Source of the DNA: Planctomycetia bacterium
GTDB lineage: Bacteria > Planctomycetota > Planctomycetia > Pirellulales > UBA1268
Length of the DNA: 15,240 bases
Direction of reading: 5' to 3'
Assembly: GCA_009919445.1 (NCBI GenBank)
Contig: RGBY01000032.1
Location: 1 to 15,240, forward strand
Positions 1-7,424 of this stretch are shown here, in pieces. Under the pieces are notes generated by a model. The model saw nothing but the letters and a program-made list of their open reading frames with translations, was not told where the DNA came from and did not search any database. The position numbers and the translations under genes are program-made. The number at the start of each line of letters is the position of its first letter. Position 1 is the first letter of the stretch.

Positions 1-343
1 CTTCCGGCAGGACCTCTCCCAGAACACGCGCGATGTCAAGCGCGTGCTTGACCCCAGCATCAAGTTCAAACCGCAACCGAGGGATATACCGAGTGTCAAT
101 TCTGTCGGCGATGCGCGACTGCAAGAAGCCGGCTGAGTTGGCCAAACCCCGGAGCGCGAGTTCCTGCTTGGCAGGGCTCCCCATGATGGAGACTGAAACC
201 TTTGCTGAACGCATATCTGGTGCCATTTCCACACCGGTGACCGTCACGTCCTGCACGCGTGGATCCCGTACTTCCGTGAGAATGGCCATACTGACCACTT
301 CCCGGACCGCTTCTGCCGCCTTGAGAAGTCTGCGAGTACTCAC
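1..343 (-). CDS. rbfA: Ribosome-binding factor A, partial (C-terminus beyond left edge)
   Basis: RbfA is a small KH-fold protein that binds the 30S subunit and helps mature the 5' end of 16S rRNA. The reading frame gives 114 complete codons before the window edge. It shows the family's order of features: an N-terminal helix (RRLLKAAEAVREVV), DPRVQDVTVTGVEMAPDMRSA (DPRV followed by the VTVTxVE strand and PDxxxA), the strand KVSVSIMG, then a segment AGFLQSRIADR and a final strand IPRLRFELD. The start is GTG at 341-343. Its GTGA overlaps the infB stop TGA (340-342) by 4 nt, so translation is probably coupled to infB. E. coli RbfA is about 133 residues, so only the last few residues should be missing. 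The order nusA-infB-rbfA is a very common bacterial arrangement and supports the call. Confidence 0.93.
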   Translation of the reverse strand, partial: MSTRRLLKAAEAVREVVSMAILTEVRDPRVQDVTVTGVEMAPDMRSAKVSVSIMGSPAKQELALRGLANSAGFLQSRIADRIDTRYIPRLRFELDAGVKHALDIARVLGEVLPE

Positions 344-3042
344 GAGAGCGTCCGTGCGACTTCCTCGATCTTGTAGCACTCGAGAATGTCGCCCTCCTTC
401 ACATCATTGAAGCCAGCAACCTTGATGCCGCACTCAAGGCCATCACGAACCTCCTTGGCGTCATCTTTTTCACGCCGGAGGGTTTCGACTGGGTAGTCAC
501 CAATCACCCGGCTATCGCGAATGATTCGGAGACGGCCATTTCGCGAAATGATGCCACCGATTACGCGACAACCCGCAATAACTCCAATCCGACTGATCGA
601 GAAGGTTCGCTGAACAACTGCTCGACCAAGTTCGACCTCCTGCTTTTCAGGAGCGAGCATGCCCTCAAGGGCCTGCCGCAGATCATCAGTGACCTGGTAG
701 ATAATGTCATACCGCCGAATCTGCACGCCCCGCTCGTCAGCCAGCGAACGTGCCCGATCGTCAGGAACCACATTGAACCCGATCACAACGGCATCGGAAG
801 CGTCGGCCAACTGGACGTCAGCCTCACTGATCCCGCCAACCGATGCCTGCAAGACGCGGACACGCACCTCAGGATGCTCGAGCTTCTCAAGTTCCTTCAG
901 GATCGCCTCGATTGAACCTCGAACGTCCGCCCGCAAAATCAGATTGAGCGTTGGCACCTGCTGCGTGCCAAGGCGGTCTGCCAGATTCTCAAAAGTGACA
1001 TGGACGGGCCTGGCCAACAGGCTGGTCTGCCGCCGGATTCCTTCCCGCTTTCCAGCCACCTCTCGGGCCATTGAAATTTCATCGACCACCTGGAACCGCG
1101 CGCCGGCACCCGGGGGCACATCAAAACCGGCCACCATGACCGCCCGCGATGGACCAGCTTCTTTCACGCGGCGGTTCTTCAGGGTGTCGTGCATCGACTT
1201 CACTGTGCCGTAAGCCTCTCCGCAGACAACCGCATCACCAACCCGCAGCGTCCCCTTCTGCACGAGCAGGCAGGCAACGACGCCGCGACCTTCATGCAGC
1301 GAGGCATCAAGGCAGACACCGGCAGCCAAACGGTCAGGATTGGCACGAAGGTCATGCAACTCCGCAATCGTCAACAGCATGTCGAGCAGATCATTGACGC
1401 CTTCACCAGTGAGGGCGCTCGTCTTGACCACCTCGGTGTCGCCACCCCATTCCGTGGGCAACAACTCATTCGCAGCCAGTTGCTGATAGACACGATCGAT
1501 GTCGGCACCAGGCAAATCGATTTTGTTGATACAGACAACAATCGGCACATTCGCTGCACGGGCGTGGCTGATTGCCTCTTCCGTCTGCGGCATGATGCCG
1601 TCATCGGCCGCAACCACGAGCACCGCACAGTCAGTCACGTTCGCCCCGCGGGCCCGCATCTGAGTGAATGCCTCGTGCCCCGGCGTATCGACAAAAGAAA
1701 TTGGCTGACCATTGTGCTCGATGGTGTAGGCCCGCATGTGCTGCGTGATGCCACCATGCTCACGACCGGCAACATTCGCCCCCAAGATCTTGTCGAGCAG
1801 CGAAGTCTTGCCGTGGTCGACATGACCAAGAAAGGTCACCACAGGAGCCCGAGACTGCTGCAGTTCTGGGTCTTCATCGACTGCATCAAAACCAGCCAGC
1901 AGTTCCTTCTCGAGATCTTCTGGCGTCTTAATGTCGAGTTGCACACCGAGTTCGGCAGCCAACAACTCAACCGTATCCTGGTCGAGCATGGTGCTCATAT
2001 TCGGCACTGCATCGAGCCCGAAGGTTAACAGCCGCCGCAAGACCTCACTTGCCGCGAGCCCAATCGCTTCAGAGAATGCCCGCACGGTGCAGGGGACCTG
2101 AATCGATGCGTTGGTTTTTCGTGGAGCTGCCGTCGACACCGTCGAGCCACGACGCTGTCGCGGGCGACGGCGGCGCATGCCACGCTCGTCATCATCACGG
2201 AGCCCCCGGCGGTCATGACGCTTGCGGGTCAACTGCCGCATCTCGCGGCCGCCCAGCAGGTCATCATTTCGCTGATTTCCCTTGGCCGCCTTCCGTGACC
2301 GGCCGCCAGCCCCCGTGGGAGGAAGCGGTGGCGCTAGCCCACCACCGGCCATTCCTCCGCGGAGGAGGCCGTCGGTTCGACTGGCGGGTTTCTCCTGCTG
2401 CCGCTGCTCATGCTTCCGCATGTGCTCGGCAAGTGGCTTGGTCCCTCCCGCCTTGGCACTACGAATGGCATCAAGGGGCAACTTTACATCGGGTTTTTGG
2501 GCCGCAGGTTCCTGGGATGGAGGAGGGGCGGTTGGCTTCCGACCTGCCGCCGGCAGTGGGGGCAGTTTGAAGGTCGGCCTTGGAGCTGGCTTGGCTCCCG
2601 TACGACTGCTTCGGCCCATTCCTGGCCGCACTCGGAGAGGAGGACCGGCATCACCGCCTTCGGTGCCAGCATCATCACGGCCCGAGGCTGCGGCTGAAGC
2701 GGACGGTGCCCGCCCCAAGGGGGCCGGCTTCGGGGCTGGCTTGCCGGTCTTCAACTCTTGCGGGCGGCTGCGACCTGCTGCACCAGTGGGAGCGACATAG
2801 TCCTCACGCCGCATGACACCTGGCGATTTGGCTGCAGCTTTGGCGGCAGGCCGCGTTGCTGCTGGTCGTTCGGCTGTCTTGGACTTCCCAGCGATGAATT
2901 CCTTGACCCGGGAAACCTCTTCGTCGCTCAGACTGGCAAGGGCCGAACCCTTATCCTGAATGCCCGCGCGGGCGCAGAGATCGACCAACTCTTTGCTGTC
3001 GAGCTTCAATTCTTTCGCAAGACTGTAGATGCGAACCGCCAC
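340..3042 (-). CDS. infB: Translation initiation factor IF-2
   Basis: IF-2 is the GTPase that brings initiator fMet-tRNA to the 30S subunit and promotes subunit joining. The protein has 900 residues. Residues 1-50 form an IF2_N domain. Residues 51-300 are a low-complexity Pro/Ala/Lys linker ending in a very Arg-rich stretch (about 273-299). A second IF2_N-like domain lies at about 312-370. The G domain begins near 400: G1 GHVDHGKT at 406-413, G2 GGITQH at 430-435, G3 DTPGH at 452-456, G4 NKID at 506-509 and G5 SAL at 542-544. Domains II, III and the C-terminal fMet-tRNA-binding domain follow, to residue 900. The start is GTG at 3040-3042, with GGAG 8 nt upstream. The stop overlaps the rbfA start by 4 nt. 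A 111-nt gap separates it from nusA and contains two hairpins. Confidence 0.98.
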   Translation of the reverse strand: MAVRIYSLAKELKLDSKELVDLCARAGIQDKGSALASLSDEEVSRVKEFIAGKSKTAERPAATRPAAKAAAKSPGVMRREDYVAPTGAAGRSRPQELKTGKPAPKPAPLGRAPSASAAASGRDDAGTEGGDAGPPLRVRPGMGRSSRTGAKPAPRPTFKLPPLPAAGRKPTAPPPSQEPAAQKPDVKLPLDAIRSAKAGGTKPLAEHMRKHEQRQQEKPASRTDGLLRGGMAGGGLAPPLPPTGAGGRSRKAAKGNQRNDDLLGGREMRQLTRKRHDRRGLRDDDERGMRRRRPRQRRGSTVSTAAPRKTNASIQVPCTVRAFSEAIGLAASEVLRRLLTFGLDAVPNMSTMLDQDTVELLAAELGVQLDIKTPEDLEKELLAGFDAVDEDPELQQSRAPVVTFLGHVDHGKTSLLDKILGANVAGREHGGITQHMRAYTIEHNGQPISFVDTPGHEAFTQMRARGANVTDCAVLVVAADDGIMPQTEEAISHARAANVPIVVCINKIDLPGADIDRVYQQLAANELLPTEWGGDTEVVKTSALTGEGVNDLLDMLLTIAELHDLRANPDRLAAGVCLDASLHEGRGVVACLLVQKGTLRVGDAVVCGEAYGTVKSMHDTLKNRRVKEAGPSRAVMVAGFDVPPGAGARFQVVDEISMAREVAGKREGIRRQTSLLARPVHVTFENLADRLGTQQVPTLNLILRADVRGSIEAILKELEKLEHPEVRVRVLQASVGGISEADVQLADASDAVVIGFNVVPDDRARSLADERGVQIRRYDIIYQVTDDLRQALEGMLAPEKQEVELGRAVVQRTFSISRIGVIAGCRVIGGIISRNGRLRIIRDSRVIGDYPVETLRREKDDAKEVRDGLECGIKVAGFNDVKEGDILECYKIEEVARTLS

Positions 3043-3054
3043 GCGTTTTTCTCC

Positions 3055-3099
3055 GACCCTTTGCGGGTCTCTGCGGTCGCCAGGATAACCCTGGGCGAC
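3055..3099 (-). promoter_or_regulatory. Two consecutive hairpins in the nusA-infB gap, abutting the infB ribosome binding site
   Basis: Read on the minus strand, 3076-3099 folds as GTCGCC(C)AGG / CCTGGCGAC, nine base pairs with one bulged C and a 5-nt loop. Positions 3055-3069 fold as GACCC / GGGTC around GCAAA. The second hairpin ends immediately before the infB Shine-Dalgarno GGAG (3051-3054). Neither is followed by a T tract, so they do not look like intrinsic terminators. A role in RNA processing or in infB translation is inferred only. Confidence 0.4.
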
Positions 3100-3153
3100 A
3101 CTGTAATCTCACCTTGTCCAAAAACTCTTCCGCCATGTCGACCGTCATGCCAA

Positions 3154-4530
3154 TCATGACCCAGCCGACGGAGGCACAGATGTCTCGACATCTCCCTCAG
3201 CCGCTTCGTCAGCGGCTGAAGGTTCGTCTTCGGACCCTGTCTCCTGCTCCTGCTCACCCGTCCCGGCATCGCCTGCGGCAGCTGTACCAGCAAGAGCCGC
3301 CTCAGCGGCTTCGGCCTCGGCTGTCGCCTGATCGATCCGTTCTTGCTCTCGTTGCTTCCGCCGTTCGTCGGCGGCGGCCTCTTCGGCCAAATTCGCTCGA
3401 TGCTCAGCTTCAGCAACGATTGCGTCGACTGCCTCAGCCGAGAGCTCGCCCATCTCCATCAGATCTTCCGGCTCAATCACCGAAAGATCGTCATACGAGA
3501 GGAAGCCCTCGCCCACCAGCCGTTCCGCTACTGACTCGTCCAGGCCCTCGATCGACGAGTAACCCATCACCGCACGCTCGATCTGCTGATCGAGTTCTTC
3601 GCGGGTCATGATCTCGATATCCCAGCCGCAAAGCTTGCTTGCCAGCCGCACATTCTGGCCCCGCCGACCGATTGCCAACGAAAGCTGGTCTTCTCGCACA
3701 AGCACGATGCCACGCCCGAGCATCTGGCAGAGGATGACCTCGTCGACCTCAGCGGGCTGCAGGGCGTTGGGGACAAGCACCTGCAGGTCATCGTTCCATC
3801 GAACAATGTCGATTCGCTCCCCGCCGAGTTCATCAACAATGTTTTTGATTCGATTGCCACGCACACCGACACAGGCACCGACACAGTCCACCCGATTGTC
3901 TGAACTAATCACAGCAACTTTACTGCGATAGCCCGGCTCACGAGCGATGGCCCGAATCTCAATAACGCCATCGATGATTTCAGGGATTTCCTGCTCGAAA
4001 AGCCGCTGCACGAGTTGGGGGCGAATCCTTGAAAGGATAATTTTGACTCGGCTGCCGACCTTCCGCACCTCGAAGATTGTCGCGCGGATGCGTTCGTTAA
4101 CGTGAAAGCTTTCCCCAGGAATCTGTTCGCTTCGCGGCAGGATCGCTTCGGTTGAACCAAGGGCAACTGTCGCCACCCCGCCATCAAATCGGGTGACGAC
4201 ACCCGAAATCATCTGGCCAACTTGCTCCTCAAACTCATCATGGAGCGAGTCGCGTTCGGCTTCACGAATCTTTTGAATGATGACCTGCTTGGCGGTCTGA
4301 GCTCCAATGCGGCCGGTGATTTCCTCGGGGTCAATCGCCGTGCCATCATGGGTTCCATCGATGCGGCCTGACTCCCGATCAATCTGAATGACGACGTTGG
4401 CGTCCTCGCCGTAATGGCGTAGTAACGCAGTCACCAGGGCCGACTCAATCGCCCCGAAGACGATTTCCTTGTCGATGTTCTTGTCGCGATGAATTGCATC
4501 GACGATACGGAGAATTTCTTCTGGCTTCAT
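3154..4530 (-). CDS. nusA: Transcription termination/antitermination factor NusA
   Basis: NusA binds RNA polymerase and nascent RNA and modulates pausing, termination and antitermination. The 458-residue protein has the family layout. The RNAP-binding N-terminal domain (1-100) opens with MKPEEILRIVDAI. The S1 domain (about 104-170) includes GQMISGVVTRF. KH1 carries GVRGNRI at 222-228 and KH2 carries AIGRRGQNVRLAS at 286-298. After about 305 there is a single helix-hairpin-helix-like segment (about 325-375, GLDESVAERLVGEGFLSYDD) and then a disordered Glu/Ala-rich tail (380-458). The tail appears in place of the two acidic repeats of enterobacterial NusA. The start is ATG at 4528-4530, with a weak GAG purine patch upstream. 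It heads nusA-infB-rbfA. rimP, the usual upstream partner, is missing here. Confidence 0.97.
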   Translation of the reverse strand: MKPEEILRIVDAIHRDKNIDKEIVFGAIESALVTALLRHYGEDANVVIQIDRESGRIDGTHDGTAIDPEEITGRIGAQTAKQVIIQKIREAERDSLHDEFEEQVGQMISGVVTRFDGGVATVALGSTEAILPRSEQIPGESFHVNERIRATIFEVRKVGSRVKIILSRIRPQLVQRLFEQEIPEIIDGVIEIRAIAREPGYRSKVAVISSDNRVDCVGACVGVRGNRIKNIVDELGGERIDIVRWNDDLQVLVPNALQPAEVDEVILCQMLGRGIVLVREDQLSLAIGRRGQNVRLASKLCGWDIEIMTREELDQQIERAVMGYSSIEGLDESVAERLVGEGFLSYDDLSVIEPEDLMEMGELSAEAVDAIVAEAEHRANLAEEAAADERRKQREQERIDQATAEAEAAEAALAGTAAAGDAGTGEQEQETGSEDEPSAADEAAEGDVETSVPPSAGS

Positions 4531-4604
4531 ACGTTTCTCGGAACTCGCCTCGCCGATCGGTCAAATCGGACTTCGCCTAGCCGTGCCGCACAGGGACGAC
4601 TACG

Positions 4605-4631
4605 GGTGCCGGCACCTGCACATTGTGCCGG
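4605..4631 (-). repeat. Overlapping palindrome and inverted repeat in the nusA leader
   Basis: Positions 4605-4616 (GGTGCCGGCACC) are a perfect 12-bp palindrome. Its right half also forms a 7-bp inverted repeat: CCGGCAC at 4609-4615 pairs with GTGCCGG at 4625-4631 across a 9-nt loop. The element lies 74-101 nt upstream of the nusA start codon and downstream of the best promoter candidate, so it would be in the nusA 5' UTR. There is no following T tract. It could be an operator or alternative RNA folds; which one is unknown. Confidence 0.35.
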
Positions 4632-4758
4632 AAAAGGCGACGCTCCACATCACCGTGGCCGTCGAAACACACCCGCTAAAGGAGCGATCCAAGCGTTTCC
4701 TCAAACCAGCACGCCACATGCACGACAGGCCGCCTCAATACGGCCCGTCAATCCGGAA

Positions 4759-4787
4759 AAGGTACGGCAGCCGCCCCAAACTGTCAA
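4759..4787 (-). promoter_or_regulatory. Candidate sigma70-type promoter for nusA-infB-rbfA
   Basis: On the minus strand there is a perfect -35 TTGACA (4782-4787), a 17-nt spacer and a weaker -10 TACCTT (4759-4764). It sits just after the ketosynthase-like gene ends and about 230 nt before the nusA ATG, in a 269-nt gap with no gene. Only the -35 is strong, so this is tentative. Confidence 0.35.
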
Positions 4788-4799
4788 GGAGCAGCCCGC

Positions 4800-6140
4800 T
4801 CACCCGGCATCCGGACTCCGGCCGAGCAAGAGCCCTCCGGCCTGCCCCTGCGGAGTCACGGCCAGGCTCAGGAAACTGTCACCCGGCAAATCACCGGGCC
4901 GAGAGGCCCGAATTGGGCACGCCTCGTCGGGAGTTGTGTAGTTCTTCAGCGGAAAGAGCTCGCCCTTGGAAAAGGCCGTGAGGCTCGCCACGCATTCAAC
5001 CAGACCACTGCCCCCACCAAGATTACCGAAATTGGCCTTCGCCGCCACCAGCGGCACTGCTGCAAGCCTGGGACCCAGGGCGTCCGCCAGCCCGGCGGCC
5101 TCCTCCGCATCGCCAACTCGGGTACCCAGCCCCTGGGCATGAACGTGGCCGATCGACTCGGCTGTTTTGTCTGCTGAAGCAAGCGTCTTGCGGGCAACCG
5201 CAGCGACAGCCGCACGACGACGCCCCACCGCAGCCCCCTCGCTGCTGGCAACGGCCGCATGGCCAAGAATCTCACCCAAAATGGTGGCACCACGCCGGCG
5301 AGCGTGCTCAAGTTCCTCCAGAATCAACACGGCCGAGCCCTCGCCAAGGACCATGCCTCGGCGATCTCGGTCAAACGGACGACTCCAACTGGTCGGATCG
5401 TCATCGCCGGTGGCCACTTCTTCATTGAGCAGGGCATGGACCATCTTCATCGGGTGGATGCGTGTGCCAGTCGACCCAACCAGCATCACGTCTGCAGCCC
5501 CACGGCCGATCGTGATGGTGGCCTCACCAACGGCAAGGTGACCGCTGGCCTCACGAACCGTGAGGGAGTTACTCGGCCCACGCAGGTCGTTGAAGATGGC
5601 GATATGACTGGCCGGCATATTAGGCAGGTACTTGAGCAGCCACAGCGGTGTCATTGCCGGCAGCCCCTCTTCACCCCACCGATCAAAAACGAACTGACCA
5701 TCATCGCCGCGACAGGCGGCAACGGCTCCGGTGAAGTCATCGGGCAGTGTCAGCATGTAATCGGAACCAAAAACACAGCCAAATCGCTCACGAGGAACGC
5801 TCTCAGGCTCAGTCAGCCCAGCTGAGACGAGCGCTCGTTGGGCAGCTGCCACGGCCATCTGCGTCTCACGGCACATGACCTTCAGGCCTTTGCGAATCGA
5901 CTTCTTTCGCTCGCTGTCGAGATCCCCAAACTCGCTGATGTGACCCGTGAAGGCGGCAGCCTCGGCTGCATGCTGAAGCGGCAACTCCGACGGCGAAAAA
6001 GCCTTCAGCGGCCCGACGGCAGAACGCTCTTCGCGTAATCCTTGCCAGAGTTCCTCCGCATCGAGCCCAAATGGAGAAATGGCCGACAGGCCAGTTATCA
6101 CAACGCGTCGCCGATCAGATGCTTGCATGGATGAGGTCAT
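4800..6140 (-). CDS. Ketosynthase-family (KAS II-like) protein lacking all three catalytic residues
   Basis: The 446-residue protein has the beta-ketoacyl-ACP synthase fold along its whole length. Family landmarks are RRVVITGLSAISPFG at 11-25, the dimer-interface stretch around VASSEG, SRPFDRDRRGMVLGEGSAV at about 253-270, and GDAEE at 343-347. Aligned to FabF encoded 1.3 kb upstream, the nucleophile Cys of TACAS is Glu197 (VREAS). The first catalytic His (NAHGTS) is Gln336 (HAQGLG). The second His (KSHLGH) is Asn373 (KANFGN). The conserved Lys is kept (Lys368). The protein therefore should not condense acyl chains by the normal Cys-His-His mechanism. Chain-length factors of type II polyketide synthases are a known precedent for Cys-less KAS partners; a similar heterodimer or scaffold role is inferred here. 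There is no clear Shine-Dalgarno; ATG at 6138-6140 was chosen, and the second ATG at 6126-6128 is possible. Confidence 0.8.
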   Translation of the reverse strand: MTSSMQASDRRRVVITGLSAISPFGLDAEELWQGLREERSAVGPLKAFSPSELPLQHAAEAAAFTGHISEFGDLDSERKKSIRKGLKVMCRETQMAVAAAQRALVSAGLTEPESVPRERFGCVFGSDYMLTLPDDFTGAVAACRGDDGQFVFDRWGEEGLPAMTPLWLLKYLPNMPASHIAIFNDLRGPSNSLTVREASGHLAVGEATITIGRGAADVMLVGSTGTRIHPMKMVHALLNEEVATGDDDPTSWSRPFDRDRRGMVLGEGSAVLILEELEHARRRGATILGEILGHAAVASSEGAAVGRRRAAVAAVARKTLASADKTAESIGHVHAQGLGTRVGDAEEAAGLADALGPRLAAVPLVAAKANFGNLGGGSGLVECVASLTAFSKGELFPLKNYTTPDEACPIRASRPGDLPGDSFLSLAVTPQGQAGGLLLGRSPDAG

Positions 6141-6182
6141 CGCAGGAGAGGGTATGGGGGTTACGTGTGCGTGTTCAAATGT

Positions 6183-6216
6183 GGTGAGGATACCGGGCTG
6201 GTGAGGATACCGGGCT
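6183..6216. repeat. Perfect 17-bp tandem duplication
   Basis: GGTGAGGATACCGGGCT occurs twice head to tail, at 6183-6199 and 6200-6216, with no mismatch. It lies in the 105-nt gap between the secretin-like gene and the ketosynthase-like gene, 43-76 nt upstream of the latter's ATG. It may be a recent slippage duplication or a pair of binding sites. Confidence 0.9.
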
Positions 6217-6245
6217 TCCGCCCCAGCATGCGGCGGCTCAGGCTG

Positions 6246-7310
6246 TCAGGACGGGGCTAGCCCTCCGGCTGGAACCTCGCCCTGTGGGCCAGGCGGCTCC
6301 GGATCGGGGCCGTTTCGCAGGCGGGGTTCGACAATAACAATGGCATCAGTCCGCTTGATCTGGGTGAACAGGGCGGTGGGATTGGCTGCATTTTGCCCCG
6401 GCACGGGCCAGGGAACCAGCCCCAGGCCAACAATAAGCGTGCGACTGGCCGGCCAGCGGAATCGCTCCCCGATCCGCACTGCTGCAATCTGTGGAACTTC
6501 CAGGCGGACGGTTGGCCGGTTGCCAGCGGGGACCGTCACCGACACGGGCACCATTTTCTCAATCTGGTCGATGTGACAGCGAATCACCGCTTCAACGGTT
6601 GTGCCATCCGCCTCAAGCAGCGGCTGCACGTCAACACTGAGCCCCTCGTGACAAGTACCTTGCAGCGGCTGCCAGCCACCAGGCACACCAGGACCTATTG
6701 AAAAATCTTTTACATACGTTCGCTCGCGGGTTCCTGTCAGTGACGCCGGCACACCATTGGAGGCTAGGACGGGCCCGATTGGCAGTTCTTCCACGTCGCT
6801 CCGGGCAAGCAAATCTGCCAGCAGGGGGCCTGACGCCTCGCGTGGCACGATCCAGGCCTGAACCCCGGGCGTCGACGCCGCAATCGGCGTCAGCCTTTCC
6901 CGTGCCACCCCACGCCAACGGACCGATCCGAGGCCGATGACGCGAACTTGAAAGCGATGCGGTGTCTCAGCGTCTACCGTAAATCGCTGCACCGTTGCCG
7001 AAACATCGGCCTGCATGTCAGGCGTGTGATAGCACGAGAGTTTCCCACCATTCGCCGAAAGTGAGGCCGCGATCTCTCCGTGCCAGGCGGTGTAACCGGT
7101 GCGGTGCAGAATCCAGTTGACGATGTGCTGCTCACTGCCAGGGCCGGCGGCCTCAACAAAACGGCTCACATCGTAGGTTTTCCAAACTTGCCCACCGTCG
7201 GTCGGCAGCTGCCCCAGGGTGGGGCCCATCAGCCAGCAACTCAACAGGGCAACTGCTGCGGGCAGGTGCCGGCTGACGCATCGTGTCGGCTCCAGCATTC
7301 CAGACCCCAC
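6246..7310 (-). CDS. Exported secretin-like domain protein, function unknown
   Basis: The 354-residue protein begins with a basic patch and a hydrophobic segment (about 15-33, HLPAAVALLSCWLMG), followed by polar sequence. This looks like a signal peptide. Residues 44-110 resemble the N0/N1-type domains of planctomycete secretin-related proteins: a YDVSRF strand, a helix, then W and a terminal helix TPDMQADVSATVQRF. Residues 120-300 resemble a secretin beta-domain core, with GVPASLTGTRE, then GLSVDVQPLLEADGTTVEAVIRC at about 223-245, and TLIVGLGLVP at 291-300. The Pro/Gly-rich tail ends at 354. It is shorter than a pore-forming secretin and may be only a periplasmic relative. The start is uncertain: GTG at 7308-7310 or ATG at 7296-7298, neither with a convincing ribosome binding site. 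No family name can be assigned with confidence. Confidence 0.65.
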   Translation of the reverse strand: MGSGMLEPTRCVSRHLPAAVALLSCWLMGPTLGQLPTDGGQVWKTYDVSRFVEAAGPGSEQHIVNWILHRTGYTAWHGEIAASLSANGGKLSCYHTPDMQADVSATVQRFTVDAETPHRFQVRVIGLGSVRWRGVARERLTPIAASTPGVQAWIVPREASGPLLADLLARSDVEELPIGPVLASNGVPASLTGTRERTYVKDFSIGPGVPGGWQPLQGTCHEGLSVDVQPLLEADGTTVEAVIRCHIDQIEKMVPVSVTVPAGNRPTVRLEVPQIAAVRIGERFRWPASRTLIVGLGLVPWPVPGQNAANPTALFTQIKRTDAIVIVEPRLRNGPDPEPPGPQGEVPAGGLAPS

Positions 7311-7424
7311 TCAGGCTTTGGGTCCAAGACCAGATCCAAACGGAGGACCAAAAAAAATATTCACCACGGTTTACTGCCCCCAGGGTGACGCACGCACCGC
7401 ACCGCCCGCGAGCGGCCGGATTCC

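Noticed and set aside
1189..2028. A 279-codon plus-strand open frame opposite infB
   Set aside because: It is antisense to the conserved G domain of IF-2, has no family resemblance and no ribosome binding site; a GC-rich shadow frame.
4746..4751. TTGACG as an alternative -35 upstream of nusA
   Set aside because: Nothing like a -10 hexamer follows at 16-18 nt.
5259..5825. A 188-codon plus-strand open frame opposite the KAS-like gene
   Set aside because: It lies entirely antisense to a complete KAS-fold reading frame; composition is that of a shadow frame.
7350..7357. Eight-base T run on the minus strand between fabF and the secretin-like gene
   Set aside because: No stable GC-rich stem lies directly before it; the GC-rich patch near the fabF stop is about 45 nt away and pairs poorly.
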